Below, piece after piece: positions 17,369 through 27,205 of a DNA stretch of 64,000 bases; positions within the stretch are counted from its first letter, which is position 1, and every line of letters begins with the position of its first letter. Source of the stretch: Actinomycetes bacterium (lineage in GTDB: Bacteria > Actinomycetota > Acidimicrobiia > Acidimicrobiales > Palsa-688); contig JAJYMM010000149.1 of assembly GCA_021787035.1 (NCBI GenBank), positions 1-64,000 on the forward strand, in the 5' to 3' direction. Made by a program: the position numbers and the translations under genes. The notes below the pieces were generated by a model. It was not told the DNA's origin. It did not search any database and worked only from the letters and a program-made list of their open reading frames with translations.

Positions 17369-17710
17369 CTAGCGAGCCCGGCGGAGCGCCGCACAGCTGA
17401 GGCACGCCGGCAGCCCCCGCGCCACTGCCGCCGCTTCGGAAAGACGCATCCACCCGGGCGGGGTGGTCCAACGCGCCCGGACGACCCCGTCGGGCTGCCC
17501 CCCGTCCAGGTCGAGCTGCGCCGGGACGTAACCGCGCTCCCTGGCCTTGATGCCACCCGCGACCGCCCCACATTGCGGGCTTGTGTGGTAAGCGGACCCG
17601 TGCGGCGCCACCCACACCTGGCGCCGGCGGGCCAAGGGCCGGTGGGCCTGACAGAAAGGGATGCCGCAGTTGTCGCAGATCTCGCCGGCGGTCCACCAGT
17701 CTGTGCTCAC
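17369..17710 (-). CDS. Small Cys/His-rich protein, zinc-ribbon-like, unknown
   Basis: About 113 residues from a GTG at 17710 (VSTDWWTAGEICDNCGIPFC). The pairs CDNC and FCQAH near residues 12-21 could bind one zinc. A second Cys/His group follows in HGSAYHTSPQCGAV, and CLSC lies near the end. The frame continues upstream to 17875, but that part has atypical composition. No family recognised; small zinc-ribbon proteins of this sort often bind nucleic acid or protein. Confidence 0.55.
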   Translation of the reverse strand: MSTDWWTAGEICDNCGIPFCQAHRPLARRRQVWVAPHGSAYHTSPQCGAVAGGIKARERGYVPAQLDLDGGQPDGVVRARWTTPPGWMRLSEAAAVARGLPACLSCAALRRAR

Positions 17711-17983
17711 ATCACGACATTCTGGCACGCTCGGCGCCGTGATTGGGTGGATGGCGCGTCGCGGCACTAAGGGAACACTACATCGCGGCATGCCTACCCC
17801 AGGCTGCTCCGACCCGAACAGTCGGGGGCCCCTCGTCTCGATTGGGTAAAGATCTGCAATGCCCGAAGGCTCCAAATAAGCATCACAAAGTTCCTTGGCA
17901 GTTGTTCAGGCTAGGCCAAGCTTCCCGTCAGCTAGGCCTCCCAAGATGTGAGTCACTGGGACCCCAAAGAAGGGAGCACGTCG

Positions 17984-18328
17984 ATGAACGTGAAGCTACA
18001 AAAGAGCGAGAAGACCACGGTCTGCCACCTAGCGGGAGTCCTCGACCACCAAGCCCAAGGCATCCTCGAGGCCTCTCTGGCACCGCTCGGGCAAGGGCGA
18101 CGCGTTGTCTTCGAGATATCCGATGTCCCCGTCGTCGACTCAGCCGGGCTGGGCGTACTGCTCCGTGCTGCACGTCAGGTGCGGCACGGGGGAGGCGAGG
18201 CGGTCATCTGCACCGACAAGCCGTCCGTCCGCAGGATCCTCGAGGCGGTCGTCGTGCCCTCGAACGCGAGCGTGCTCGGCGACGAAACAGCCGCGACGTC
18301 GTGCCACGTACCGGCGCGCGCGGCATAA
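17984..18328 (+). CDS. STAS-domain anti-sigma factor antagonist
   Basis: 114 residues from ATG 17984, chosen because GAAGGGAG precedes it; an earlier in-frame start at 17948 lacks such a site. The fold reads MNVKLQKSEKTTVCHLAGVL, then VVFEISDVPVVDSAGLGVLL, then a helix. The Ser in DSAGLG (residue 53) is the site phosphorylated by RsbW/SpoIIAB-type kinases in this family. In such partner switching the unphosphorylated protein sequesters the anti-sigma factor. No kinase or sigma gene is adjacent, so its partner is elsewhere. Confidence 0.88.
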   Translation: MNVKLQKSEKTTVCHLAGVLDHQAQGILEASLAPLGQGRRVVFEISDVPVVDSAGLGVLLRAARQVRHGGGEAVICTDKPSVRRILEAVVVPSNASVLGDETAATSCHVPARAA

Positions 18329-18441
18329 GCCTGGACGGCCTCTTCGGACTGGCGCCCGCTCGGGTATCGGGAGGGCGGTCTACCGGCTAACCTCCCCCGA
18401 GTGCCGGTCTTGTCCGGTCAACTGCCACAAGGGGGTTCGCA

Positions 18442-19011
18442 ATGTCGTCACGAGTCCTAGCCGGCACCGAAGAGACGGCCCTGCTGCCGCCTCTTCTTCG
18501 CAAGCCAGCCGCGCCAAGAGCTGGGACAACGCAGGCGAACGACCTGAGGGCCGGGATGCCGGTCGGTGACCTGATGCAGCTCCAACGCGCGATCGGCAAC
18601 AAGGCGCTTGGTGCCTTGCTCGTCCAGTCACCCCCAGAGCCCCTCGTCCAACGAGGCAAGAAAAAGACGAAAAACGGGAAGGGCGAGAACGGGGCGGGAA
18701 AGGACAAGGGCGGCAAGGTCTTGGTGACCGACGGAGTGGACATCGACGGGGTCCTCGTCAACAAGGAAGGGTACCCACAGTGGGAGATGAACGGGGAAGT
18801 CTGGCACCTAAACGTGGCTGGAGGCGGCACCCACCACGTGACCTCGGAGACCTCGCCCAAGCAGCAGTACTTCTTCGAAAGAGACGGTGACCGGTGCAGG
18901 CCCTGCAGGCCCCCCAAGGGCGAAACCGGCAGGAATTCCCACATGTTTAGTGCCCTGCCGAAAAATGTGCGGACCTTCGTCGAAGACAATTTCCTCGAAC
19001 TGATCAAGTAA
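18442..19011 (+). CDS. Protein with eCIS/polymorphic-toxin-type N-terminal motif
   Basis: 189 residues; ATG 18442 has AAGGGGG 7 bases upstream. Residues 41-72 read PVGDLMQLQRAIGNKALGAL then LVQR, the 'LQRxxGNxAVxxLL...VQR' leader found at the start of actinobacterial DUF4157 and other proteins tied to contractile injection systems or polymorphic toxins. A basic linker (GKKKTKNGKGENGAGKDKGG) follows, then an unrecognised C-terminal domain (residues 92-189) with GGGTHHVTSETSPKQQYFFE, CRPC and HMFSALPKNVRTFVEDNF. It may be an exported effector; no immunity gene or injection genes are adjacent. Confidence 0.6.
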   Translation: MSSRVLAGTEETALLPPLLRKPAAPRAGTTQANDLRAGMPVGDLMQLQRAIGNKALGALLVQSPPEPLVQRGKKKTKNGKGENGAGKDKGGKVLVTDGVDIDGVLVNKEGYPQWEMNGEVWHLNVAGGGTHHVTSETSPKQQYFFERDGDRCRPCRPPKGETGRNSHMFSALPKNVRTFVEDNFLELIK

Positions 19012-19178
19012 ATAGCAGGGCGCTCGAGCACATTTTCATCCCAGTACATCGAGACCTCCGTGCCCCCTCTTTTGGCCACATCGGTACGCACCAGGGACCC
19101 CCAGACGGGCCTGGCTCAGCCTCGAGGGCGCTGGCCGGGGGGCGAGGCCCAAAAGCGGGGTAGTGGCGAACGCGGAGC

Positions 19179-20477
19179 TTAGGACGACGCTGCGAAAACC
19201 TTGGCGTCGCCGAAGGTGTAGATATGCCCCTTGGCGCCGAGCAGCCAGTAGCCGCGGCCGTCAGGGGTGCCCGCAATGGCGGTGATCGGGGCGGAGGGCT
19301 TCACTCCCTCCCCCGGCAGCGAGCCATAAAAGCCGTTTTGGGCATCACCGTACGTGCTCACCCCGCCGTCCATCCCCGCCTCCCACGCACCGTTGCCGGA
19401 AGGTGTGACCGCTGTGCCCACGAGAGTGGTGGCCTGGGCGGTCCCTGGCCCGCCGTAGACGAACTCGTTGCCCGGGTAGAGGTAGACCGCGCTGTCGTCA
19501 GCGGCCGTCACGATGTAGCCGCCACCGGGCCGCGCGGCGATGGCATCAAAGGGCGCCAGGTGGCTGCTCGGCATCCCAAGGACCTTGGCGCCTCCGAAGC
19601 CGTAGACGTGGCCGCCCGAAGAAAGCAACCAGTAACCCTTCCCGTTTGGCGTCGCCGCAATCCCGACGACAGGGCCCAAGGGCCTCACGTGTTTAGAGGC
19701 CAAAGAGCCATAGTCGTGAGCGTCACCAAAGTCATAGACGCCACCATTGGCAGTGGCGAGCCAGTACCCGTGGCCGTCGTAAGTACGGGCCAGGCCGATT
19801 ACGCCACCGCCCGAAGCCGCCTTCCCCGGCGCTAGAGAGCCGTACGAGCGGGCGTCCCCGAACGCCGACACCGCTCCGTTGGCACGCACGAGCCAGTAGC
19901 CCTGGCCGTCAACCGTAGGAACGATGCCCACGTAACCGCCCGCCTTCGAGGCCGGGGGCCCGCCAGAGGTGACTTGGAAGGCTGCGGTGGCGACCACGTG
20001 GCCCTTGCACGAGGGGGCCACGAACTCGTAACGGCCTGGCGTGGTGGCTCCCCCCGGCCCGCCGACACCCGTCTTGCCTGCGCTGCCCAAGAACGAGGGC
20101 ACCACGAAGGTCACCGACCACGAGCCGTTCTTTTGTGGGGGCGTGGTCATCTGCGTGAGCGGTCCCTTGCCGCCGGCGTGCTGGAAGTCGAAACCGAACC
20201 AGTTAGTGCCGGCAACGCAGCCACCCCCGGCTTTCCCGCTCACGGTGACGACGGTGCCCGGCGGGCCCGAGGAGACAGATAGCGAGAGCTTCTTCGAAGC
20301 CGACGGGCCCCCACAAGCCGACAAGCCGGCCGAAGCAACGACGGCGAGCGCGGCGCCAGCGAGCACCCGGCGTGCAGGACCTCCGCGAGGTGTGCCAGAC
20401 ACCGGCGCGCGCGCGCCACGCCCCGGCTCGCAATCAGTAGCCGGCGCGCTCGCGCGCCGAAGAGCCCTGTTCACCAC
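19179..20477 (-). CDS. Lipoprotein with six-repeat beta-propeller
   Basis: 432 residues. A hydrophobic segment and lipobox LSAC (about residues 52-55) predict lipidation. Residues 65-170 form an Ig-like domain (LSVSSGPPGTVVTVSGKAGG). From about 185 to the end there are six repeats of about 40 residues with the pattern GYWLxxxxGxVxxFGDAxxYGSL, for example GQGYWLVRANGAVSAFGDA and GRGYWLLGAKGHIYTFGDA. This repeat is frequent in surface proteins of Acidimicrobiia-like actinobacteria and forms a propeller. Ligand unknown; no enzymatic residues recognised. Confidence 0.85.
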   Translation of the reverse strand: MVNRALRRASAPATDCEPGRGARAPVSGTPRGGPARRVLAGAALAVVASAGLSACGGPSASKKLSLSVSSGPPGTVVTVSGKAGGGCVAGTNWFGFDFQHAGGKGPLTQMTTPPQKNGSWSVTFVVPSFLGSAGKTGVGGPGGATTPGRYEFVAPSCKGHVVATAAFQVTSGGPPASKAGGYVGIVPTVDGQGYWLVRANGAVSAFGDARSYGSLAPGKAASGGGVIGLARTYDGHGYWLATANGGVYDFGDAHDYGSLASKHVRPLGPVVGIAATPNGKGYWLLSSGGHVYGFGGAKVLGMPSSHLAPFDAIAARPGGGYIVTAADDSAVYLYPGNEFVYGGPGTAQATTLVGTAVTPSGNGAWEAGMDGGVSTYGDAQNGFYGSLPGEGVKPSAPITAIAGTPDGRGYWLLGAKGHIYTFGDAKVFAASS

Positions 20478-20546
20478 TGAAGGATATTGCCTGAGGGCAG
20501 GCGGCGGTTACCACTCCTACGGGGAGACCTGCCCAAACAGCGCTGC

Positions 20547-20987
20547 CTACCTGCTGCCGCCTGATGCGAGGTTGTGGCGGACCTTCTCTAGCGCCTCGAG
20601 CAACGCCCCACGCTGTGCCCTCGTGAAACCGCGAAGCGCCCGCTCGTCGAGCCCGGCCATCTCGCGGAGCACGTCCGCACGCAGGTGCCGCCCCTTGTCC
20701 GTGAGCACCAGCCGCACGAGGCGGCGGTCGCTCGGGTGGGGTTCTCGCCGCAGCAGGCCAGCGGCCTCCATGCGCGTCGCCGCCCTTGTGACGGTCGGCG
20801 TCGCGATGCCGAGGCGCCGGGCAACCTCCCCGGGCGCCAGCCCGTCCTCCTCCCAGAGGCACGACAAGACATACTGCTGGCCCTCGTGGATGCCATGGCA
20901 GGAGAACGCGGCGCTGGATGCCACTGCGAGCGCCCGTTTGGCCTCCCAGAACGCCGCCTGGAAGGCATTGTCCTCTGGCTTGGTCAC
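20547..20987 (-). CDS. MarR-family transcriptional regulator
   Basis: About 146 residues from a GTG at 20987; the frame runs on to 21218 but that part is Arg/Pro-rich and overlaps the DedA gene. Winged helix-turn-helix: LAPGEVARRLGIATPTVTRA (recognition helix), MEAAGLLRREPHPSDRRLVR and LVLTDKGRHL (wing). MarR proteins are dimeric repressors released by small ligands. It sits between the lipoprotein and DedA genes on the same strand and may control one of them. Confidence 0.88.
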   Translation of the reverse strand: MTKPEDNAFQAAFWEAKRALAVASSAAFSCHGIHEGQQYVLSCLWEEDGLAPGEVARRLGIATPTVTRAATRMEAAGLLRREPHPSDRRLVRLVLTDKGRHLRADVLREMAGLDERALRGFTRAQRGALLEALEKVRHNLASGGSR

Positions 20988-21045
20988 GGCCCACAAGCGT
21001 ACGCGCCGGCCAGGGGAGCCCGCCCCCGCTCGCGCAACTAGCCCC

Positions 21046-21771
21046 TCAACTCCTCCCGACGGCCTGCTCGTCTGAGGCCTTGGCTGGCGGCTTGGCCGGC
21101 GGCGTGGCTGGCGGCTTGGCCGGCTTATGGGCCGCCTTCGCATCGACCTCGTCAAGGGGCCCGGGGTAGGCCTGCTCGGCCTTCTCGGCCAACCTGGCGA
21201 CCGAGTGGCGCACCGCAAAGAGCGCCGCGACGATCACGACGACGGCGACAACCCCGAGCGCGAGGTCGACCTTCCCCGAGACGCTCCGCAGCGTGCTACC
21301 GGCGTAGTAAGAGGCGCTGCTGTAGATGGCAGCCCAGACCAGGCCACCAAGGGCGTTGGCAGGCAGGAAGATGCGCCAGCGCATCCGGCTCGTGCCCGCG
21401 AGGAACGCCGAGTAGGTCCGCAGCACCGAGATGAACCGGCCGAAGAACACCACCTTGGACCCTTGGCGGTCGAAGATGTAGCGGGCGACCTTGAGCTCGC
21501 GTTCGTTCAGGTGGACCTTGGAGCCATAGCGACGGGCGAGGCGGTAGCCGCCCTTGTCCCCGATCCAGTAGCCAATGTTGTCTCCCACGATCGCCGCTGC
21601 CGATGCGACGAAGAAGATCAGCCACAACGAGAGCCGGTGGGTCGCGCCAGCGTACGTGCCGGCGGCTATTAGCGCCGTCTCGCCCGGGAGCGGCACACCC
21701 AGGCTTTCCACCATCACGAGTAGGAAGACTGCCCAGTAGCCGTAGCTACTGACGAAGTGGTTGACGTTCAT
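21046..21771 (-). CDS. DedA-family membrane protein
   Basis: 241 residues: MESLGVPLPGETALIAAGTY, GDNIGYWIGDKGGYRLARRY and VVFFGRFISVLRTYSAFLAG are the three DedA signatures, and about five membrane helices follow. DedA proteins are now seen as lipid-carrier flippases (undecaprenyl phosphate or phospholipid) and affect envelope stability. The C-terminal 45 residues are a Lys/Pro/Ala tail with repeats of KPPA. Confidence 0.9.
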   Translation of the reverse strand: MNVNHFVSSYGYWAVFLLVMVESLGVPLPGETALIAAGTYAGATHRLSLWLIFFVASAAAIVGDNIGYWIGDKGGYRLARRYGSKVHLNERELKVARYIFDRQGSKVVFFGRFISVLRTYSAFLAGTSRMRWRIFLPANALGGLVWAAIYSSASYYAGSTLRSVSGKVDLALGVVAVVVIVAALFAVRHSVARLAEKAEQAYPGPLDEVDAKAAHKPAKPPATPPAKPPAKASDEQAVGRS

Positions 21772-21841
21772 CTAGAGGCCTCCTCGGAGCCTATCGGGCG
21801 CGCTGCTCGGCGCTTCCTCGTCTCAGGGCCCTACTAGGGTC

Positions 21842-24109
21842 GTGTCCGTGGTCCCCCCGGCCGTCACCGCCCCAACCGGCACCGCCCCAACCGGCACCGC
21901 CCCAACCGGCACCGCCCCAACCGGCACCGCCCCAACCGGCACCGCCCCAACCGGCACCGCCCCAACCGGCACCGCGGCGCCGCGCCTTGCGGTGCTGGCC
22001 TCTGGTAGCGGGACCCTGCTCGAGGCGATGCTCGCTCAAGGGCTGGAGGTGAGCCTTGTGGTCACCGACCGGCCGTGCCGGGCACTCGAGGTGGCGCGAG
22101 GCGCCGGCGTGCCAGCGGTACTCGTCCAGCGCAAGAGCTTCGGCACGGCCTTCGACCGGGACGCCTACACCGCGGAAGTGGTGGCGGCCCTTCGACGCCA
22201 CCGCAGCGATGTCGTCGCGATGGCTGGTTTTGGGACCGTGTTCAGCGGCGCGATGTTCCAGGCGTTCGGCGGGCGGATCCTGAACACCCACCCTGCCCTC
22301 CTGCCGGCCTTCAAGGGCTGGCACGCCGTGCGTGACGCTCTCGCAGCCGGCGCGACCGTCACGGGCACGACCGTCCATGTCGCCACCGAGGACGTTGACG
22401 ACGGGCCGGTGCTCGCGCAGGAGGAGGTCCCGGTACTGCCGGGCGACACCGAAGAGACGCTCCACGAGAGGATCAAGTCCGTCGAGCGCCGGCTGTACCC
22501 AGCCACGATCAAAGCTTTCCTCACCCGCATGCAAGCCAAAAAGGAGCTTCCCATGAAGGCCCTTCTCTCCGTCTACGACAAGACCGGCCTGGTTGAGTTT
22601 GCCGGTGCGCTCGCGAGCGCCGGCTATCAAATCGTGGCCAGCGGCAAGACCGCAGCCGCGCTCGCGAGCGCCGGCATCGCCCACGAGACCGTGGAAGCGG
22701 TCACGGGTTCGCCTGAGATGCTCGGCGGGCGGGTGAAGACCCTCCACCCCCGTCTTCACGCCGGGATCCTGGCGGACCTCTCGGACCCCGGCCACGAGGC
22801 CGACCTAGAACGCGAGGGCATAGAGCCGGTCGGGGTCGTGGTGTGCAACTTGTACCCGTTCTTCGAGACGCCCTCGGTCGAGACGATCGATATAGGTGGC
22901 GTCACGTTGCTACGGGCCGCAGCCAAGAACTTCTCCCGCGTCACGGTGGTATGCGACCCCGCCGATTACCAAGAGGTCGCTCTGGCGCTCCAAAAAGATG
23001 GTGGGATCGGCGAAGAGATGCGCCTGCGCATGGCACGAAAGGCCTTTGCCCACACTGCAGCTTATGACGCGGCAATCGTTCCTTGGCTGGACGCGCAGAT
23101 CGGGGGAACCGAGGCGTCTGAGGCGGCTACGGCGGGAGCTGCCACGAGCCAGCGCGCCCTGCCCCCCACCCTCCATTTATCCCTAGAGCTCGCCGAAACC
23201 CTCCGTTACGGCGAAAACCCCCACCAGGTTGGAGCGCGCTATCGAAGCACCGGGCGGCCGAGCTGGTGGGACTCGGTCGTCCATCACCAGGGCATACCTC
23301 TTTCCTATTTGAACCTCTATGACGCAGATGCAGCCTGGGGGCTGCTCCACGAGATAAAGGACCTCGGGCCGGCGGCCGCAGTGGTGGTAAAGCACGCCAA
23401 CCCCTGCGGTGTCGCCGTTGCGCCAACACCGGTCGAGGCCTATAAAAGGGCATTCGAAGGTGACCCAATGTCCGCCTTTGGCGGCATTGTCGCTCTCTCC
23501 AGCCCCGTTGACGAGGCCCTCGCGGAAGTGATGGCCGCCAACGCCCAAGCCGACGTAGTGATAGCACCCGGCTACAGCGACGCCGCCCTGGCACGCCTCG
23601 CAGCCAAACGAAAGGCCACGCGTGTGCTCTCAGCCCCCGCGCCCGGCAGCGACGGCTGGCACGTCCGCCAAGTGAGCGGGGGATGGCTCGTTCAGAGCCC
23701 CTACGGCTTCGCGACCCAGCCCGAAGGCTGGGAGGTCGCAACCAAGGTGCAGCCGAGCGAGCAGGGCTGGGCGGACCTGAAGCTCGCCTGGCGGATCTGC
23801 GCAGCGGTGAAGTCCAACGCGATCGTTCTCGTGAAAGACGGCATGGCGGTGGGCATTGGCGCCGGCCAGCCGAACCGGGTGTCCCCTGGCGAGCTGGCAA
23901 CGGCGAGGGCCGCTGGGAGGGCGAAAGATGGCGCCGCGGCAAGCGACGCTTTCTTCCCCTTCCGCGACGGCCTGGACGCCGTGGCCGCCGCCGGAGTGGC
24001 GTGCGTGGCGCAACCCGGTGGCTCGGTGCGCGACAAAGACGTGATAGCGGCCGCCGACGAGCTCGGGATAGCGATGGTGCTGACCGGCGAGAGGCAGTTC
24101 CGGCACTAG
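21842..24109 (+). CDS. purNH: Fused PurN-PurH: GAR formyltransferase plus AICAR formyltransferase/IMP cyclohydrolase
   Basis: 755 codons in one frame join two de novo purine enzymes. Residues 47-235 are Pur[17 protein letters not shown] binds phosphate, and [14 protein letters not shown] holds catalytic Asn148 and His150, with Asp186 in DVDDGP. Residues 238-755 are Pur[31 protein letters not shown] and [16 protein letters not shown] in the cyclohydrolase, then [20 protein letters not shown] and DPMSAFGG in the formyltransferase. Met238 is preceded by AAGGAG at 6 bases, so PurH may also be made separately. Residues 10-44 are seven PTGTA-type repeats. In many bacteria purN and purH are adjacent separate genes; folD follows here. 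Confidence 0.93.
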   Translation: MSVVPPAVTAPTGTAPTGTAPTGTAPTGTAPTGTAPTGTAPTGTAAPRLAVLASGSGTLLEAMLAQGLEVSLVVTDRPCRALEVARGAGVPAVLVQRKSFGTAFDRDAYTAEVVAALRRHRSDVVAMAGFGTVFSGAMFQAFGGRILNTHPALLPAFKGWHAVRDALAAGATVTGTTVHVATEDVDDGPVLAQEEVPVLPGDTEETLHERIKSVERRLYPATIKAFLTRMQAKKELPMKALLSVYDKTGLVEFAGALASAGYQIVASGKTAAALASAGIAHETVEAVTGSPEMLGGRVKTLHPRLHAGILADLSDPGHEADLEREGIEPVGVVVCNLYPFFETPSVETIDIGGVTLLRAAAKNFSRVTVVCDPADYQEVALALQKDGGIGEEMRLRMARKAFAHTAAYDAAIVPWLDAQIGGTEASEAATAGAATSQRALPPTLHLSLELAETLRYGENPHQVGARYRSTGRPSWWDSVVHHQGIPLSYLNLYDADAAWGLLHEIKDLGPAAAVVVKHANPCGVAVAPTPVEAYKRAFEGDPMSAFGGIVALSSPVDEALAEVMAANAQADVVIAPGYSDAALARLAAKRKATRVLSAPAPGSDGWHVRQVSGGWLVQSPYGFATQPEGWEVATKVQPSEQGWADLKLAWRICAAVKSNAIVLVKDGMAVGIGAGQPNRVSPGELATARAAGRAKDGAAASDAFFPFRDGLDAVAAAGVACVAQPGGSVRDKDVIAAADELGIAMVLTGERQFRH
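21869..21973. repeat. 15-bp tandem repeat, seven copies, at the start of purNH
   Basis: Seven in-frame copies of GCCCCAACCGGCACC encode APTGT seven times immediately after the GTG start. PurN proteins normally begin at the LAVLASGSG strand, so this forms an added flexible tail or, if the true start is further down, part of the leader. Confidence 0.95.
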
Positions 24110-24217
24110 CAGGCGTGGAGGCCCTACTTTGACGAAGTTGCCCAATCAAAAAGGAGCTCCTCAGCCCGCTCGCCGTCTTGGCGGAGGCCGGGGCGAAGTT
24201 AGCGCAGGAGGCTCTCT

Positions 24218-25084
24218 GTGAGCGCAGTGGTCATGTCAGGGGCGCCGGTCGCCGAGGCGGCACTGGCCGACGTGGCCGAGGGCGTTGCGCAGTTGCGCGC
24301 GGCCGGCAAAGGTGCCGGCCTCGGGACGATCCTGGTCGGCGACGACCCGGCGAGCGCGCACTATGTCGCCCGGAAACACGAGATGAGCGAGCGTTACGGC
24401 ATTCGTTCGGTCGACGTGCGCATACCCGCCAGCGCATCCCAAAGAGAGCTCCTCGATGCCGTTGACCGGCTAAACGATGACCCGGAAGTAGACGGCTTCC
24501 TCATCCAAAACCCGGTGCCCGCGGGCTTCGACTACGCCGAGGCGCTCTCGCGAGTCCTGCCGTACAAAGACGTCGACGGCTTGCACCCGGTCAACCTCGG
24601 GTACCTCGCCCTCGGCGAACCTGGTCACCCGAGGCCTTGCACTCCCCTCGGGGTGCAGGCCATGCTCGCCCACTACGGCGTGCCGGTCGAAGGGCGTTCG
24701 GTCGTTATCGTCGGGAGGGGGCCGACCCTCGGGCGGCCCCTGGCGCTCCTCCTCTCGCTCAAGGAGCCGGGCGCCAATGCGGCCGTGACCGTGGTTCACA
24801 CCGGCGTCAGGGACTGGGCCGAGCACACTCGCCGGGCCGACATCGTGGTAGGGGCCGCCGGCGTGCCCAACATGATCACTCCAGACGTCATCGCACCCGG
24901 TGCCTGCGTGATCGGTGGCGGCATGACGTGGCAGGGCAAGCGGGTGCTCTCCGACGTAGACGAGCGCTGCGCCGAGGTGGCGGGCTGGGCGACGCCGCGC
25001 CTGGGCGGGGTGGGGGTCACTACGGTCGCCATGCTCCTCCGCAATGCCATGCTCGCTGCACGGGGTCGCGCCGGGCTCAGCTGA
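24218..25084 (+). CDS. folD: Methylene-THF dehydrogenase/cyclohydrolase
   Basis: 288 residues; the GTG start has AGGAGG 7 bases upstream. FolD interconverts 5,10-methylene- and 10-formyl-tetrahydrofolate, supplying the formyl donor for the PurN and PurH steps encoded just upstream. Signatures: SAHYVARKHEMSE (Tyr and the catalytic Lys), VDGFLIQNPVP, KDVDGLHPVN, PCTPLGVQAML, the dinucleotide site VVIVGRGPTLGRPLALLL and GVGVTTVAMLLRN. The substitutions QNPVP (usually QLPLP) and GRGPTLG (usually GRSxxVG) are noticeable, but core residues are kept. Confidence 0.93.
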   Translation: MSAVVMSGAPVAEAALADVAEGVAQLRAAGKGAGLGTILVGDDPASAHYVARKHEMSERYGIRSVDVRIPASASQRELLDAVDRLNDDPEVDGFLIQNPVPAGFDYAEALSRVLPYKDVDGLHPVNLGYLALGEPGHPRPCTPLGVQAMLAHYGVPVEGRSVVIVGRGPTLGRPLALLLSLKEPGANAAVTVVHTGVRDWAEHTRRADIVVGAAGVPNMITPDVIAPGACVIGGGMTWQGKRVLSDVDERCAEVAGWATPRLGGVGVTTVAMLLRNAMLAARGRAGLS

Positions 25085-25101
25085 GGTACGTATCCTTGGG
25101 C

Positions 25102-25995
25102 GTGGCCAAAGTAGGTGACCTGCTCGCGATGGGTAGGACGTACTCGTTCGAGTTTTTCCCACCCAAGAGCGACGCCGAGCGGGCGCGCCTCGTCCAGACC
25201 CTGCTCGACCTGCAACCCCTCGACCCGTCCTTTGTCTCTGTCACCTATAGGGGCGGCCCGTCTTCACGCGACCGGACGACGGACCTCGTCGTCTCGATGC
25301 TTCGGCTCACCAAGCTCAACCCCATGGCGCACCTCACCTGCGCCGGTCACACCCGCCTCGAGCTGGCCGACATCTTGGTCTCGCTCCGAAAAGCGGGCGT
25401 CGAAAACCTGATGGCCCTCGCCGGCGACCCGCCGACCGACGCAGCCCTTTGCGCAAGGAGCGAGCTGCACCACGCGGGCCAGCTGGTCGAACTGGCGCGA
25501 GCGGTCGGGGGCTTCTGCATTGGGGTGGCCGCCCACCCCAAGGGCCACCCCCGCTCGCCCAGCCTCCCGACCGACCGGAGCTTCCTCGCTGAGAAGCTGC
25601 GCTTGGCCGACTTCGCCATAACGCAGTTCTTCTTCGAAGCGGCCGACTACTTCTCCCTTGTCGAAGATCTCGAGGTGCTCTGCGTCGACAAGCCCGTCGT
25701 TCCGGGCATCATGCCCGTGACGAGCCTGTCCTCTGTCCCCAAGATGGCGGAGATGGGGTCGGCCGTGCCGGGCTGGTTGGTAGAGCGCCTGGAGGCGGCC
25801 GGCCAGCGCGGCGGCCCCGCGGCTGTCGCTGATGCCGGGGTCGCAGCAGCCACCGAGCTCTGCGCGCAGCTGCTCGAGAAGGGTGCTCCAGGCTTGCACT
25901 TCTATACGCTCAACCGCTCCGAGGCGACCCGGCGGATCCACGCCGGGCTGGGCTTGTCCCGAAGTGTTGCCGGCGATGACCGCGCCCTAGGCTGA
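25102..25995 (+). CDS. metF: 5,10-methylenetetrahydrofolate reductase
   Basis: 297 residues from GTG 25102 (ATG 25129 also possible). It reduces methylene-THF to 5-methyl-THF for methionine synthesis with FAD. Visible motifs: YSFEFFPPKSDAERARL with the catalytic Glu, SVTYRGGPSSRDRTTDLV, NLMALAGDPPTDA with the conserved Asp, FCIGVAAHPKGHP, LRLADFAITQFFFE and PGIMPVTS. The C-terminus FYTLNRSEATRRI is standard. It follows folD by 17 bp, so folD-metF is a one-carbon operon. Confidence 0.93.
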   Translation: MAKVGDLLAMGRTYSFEFFPPKSDAERARLVQTLLDLQPLDPSFVSVTYRGGPSSRDRTTDLVVSMLRLTKLNPMAHLTCAGHTRLELADILVSLRKAGVENLMALAGDPPTDAALCARSELHHAGQLVELARAVGGFCIGVAAHPKGHPRSPSLPTDRSFLAEKLRLADFAITQFFFEAADYFSLVEDLEVLCVDKPVVPGIMPVTSLSSVPKMAEMGSAVPGWLVERLEAAGQRGGPAAVADAGVAAATELCAQLLEKGAPGLHFYTLNRSEATRRIHAGLGLSRSVAGDDRALG

Positions 25996-26001
25996 CGGGT
26001 C

Positions 26002-27204
26002 ATGCCTGAGAAGATCACCATGGGGCCCGATGGAAAGCTCCGCGTCCCCGACCAGCCTGTCATCCCCTTCATCGAGGGTGACGGGACCGGCGTAGACATA
26101 TGGCCGGCGGCCAAGGCGGTCATCGACGCCGCCGTTCAAAAAAACGGCAAGGGGCGCCGGATCGCCTGGAAGGAGGTGCTGGCCGGCGAGAAGGCCTTCA
26201 ACGCGACCGGCGACTGGCTCCCCAAGGAGACGCTCGACACTTTCCGCGAGTACCTGATCGGCATCAAGGGCCCGCTCACGACCCCGATCGGCGGAGGCTT
26301 CCGCTCGCTCAACGTGGCCCTCCGCCAACTGCTCGACCTCTACGTGTGCCTGCGGCCGGTGCGCTGGTTCGAGGGGGTCCCCTCCCCCGTGAAGCGCCCC
26401 GAGCTCGTCGACATGGTCATCTTCCGTGAGAACACCGAGGACATCTACGCCGGCTTGGAGCTCGAGGAAGGCACGCCTGAGGCCAAGCAGCTCATCGACT
26501 TCCTCCACCAAAACTATGGCTGGGACATCCGGCCAGACTCAGGCGTGGGGATCAAGCCGGTGTCGGTCACGGCGAGCAAACGCCTCGTGCGCGCCGCCCT
26601 CCAGTACGCCGTCGACCGGGGCCGGAGCTCGGTGACGCTCGTCCACAAGGGCAACATCCAGAAGTTCACCGAAGGTGCCTTTAGGAAGTGGGGCTACGAG
26701 GTCGCCCGAGACGAGTTCGCCGACGTGGCGGTCAGCTGGGACGACTGCGGGGGTAAGCCCGGCGAGAAGATCCTCGTGAAGGACAACATCGCTGACATCA
26801 CTTTGCAGCAAGTGCTCACGCGCCCCGAGGACTTCGACGTGATCGCGACGACCAACCTAAATGGCGACTACCTCTCCGACGCGATCGCGGCCCAAGTGGG
26901 AGGTATCGGCATCGCGCCGGGTGCGAACATCAACTACGTCACGGGCCACGGGATCTTCGAGGCGACTCACGGCACTGCCCCCAAGTACGCCGGCCAGGAC
27001 AAGGTCAACCCCGGGTCGGTGCTCCTTTCGGGCGTGCTCATGCTCGAGCACATCGGCTGGCAGGACGTGGCCGACGACATCGTGAAGGCCATGGAGGCAA
27101 CGATCGCCGACAAGGTGGTCACCTACGACTTCGCCCGCCAGATGAGCGGCGCCAAGGAAGTAAGGACCTCCGAGTTCGCAGCCGCGATTATCGAGCGGCT
27201 ATAG
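26002..27204 (+). CDS. icd: NADP-dependent isocitrate dehydrogenase
   Basis: 400 residues, the size of the bacterial homodimeric enzyme that turns isocitrate into 2-oxoglutarate in the TCA cycle. Motifs: [17 protein letters not shown], the substrate loop [42 protein letters not shown] (catalytic Lys), [20 protein letters not shown] and [15 protein letters not shown]. Starts 6 bp after metF and ends 1 bp before mdh. Confidence 0.94.
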   Translation: MPEKITMGPDGKLRVPDQPVIPFIEGDGTGVDIWPAAKAVIDAAVQKNGKGRRIAWKEVLAGEKAFNATGDWLPKETLDTFREYLIGIKGPLTTPIGGGFRSLNVALRQLLDLYVCLRPVRWFEGVPSPVKRPELVDMVIFRENTEDIYAGLELEEGTPEAKQLIDFLHQNYGWDIRPDSGVGIKPVSVTASKRLVRAALQYAVDRGRSSVTLVHKGNIQKFTEGAFRKWGYEVARDEFADVAVSWDDCGGKPGEKILVKDNIADITLQQVLTRPEDFDVIATTNLNGDYLSDAIAAQVGGIGIAPGANINYVTGHGIFEATHGTAPKYAGQDKVNPGSVLLSGVLMLEHIGWQDVADDIVKAMEATIADKVVTYDFARQMSGAKEVRTSEFAAAIIERL

Positions 27205-27205
27205 G

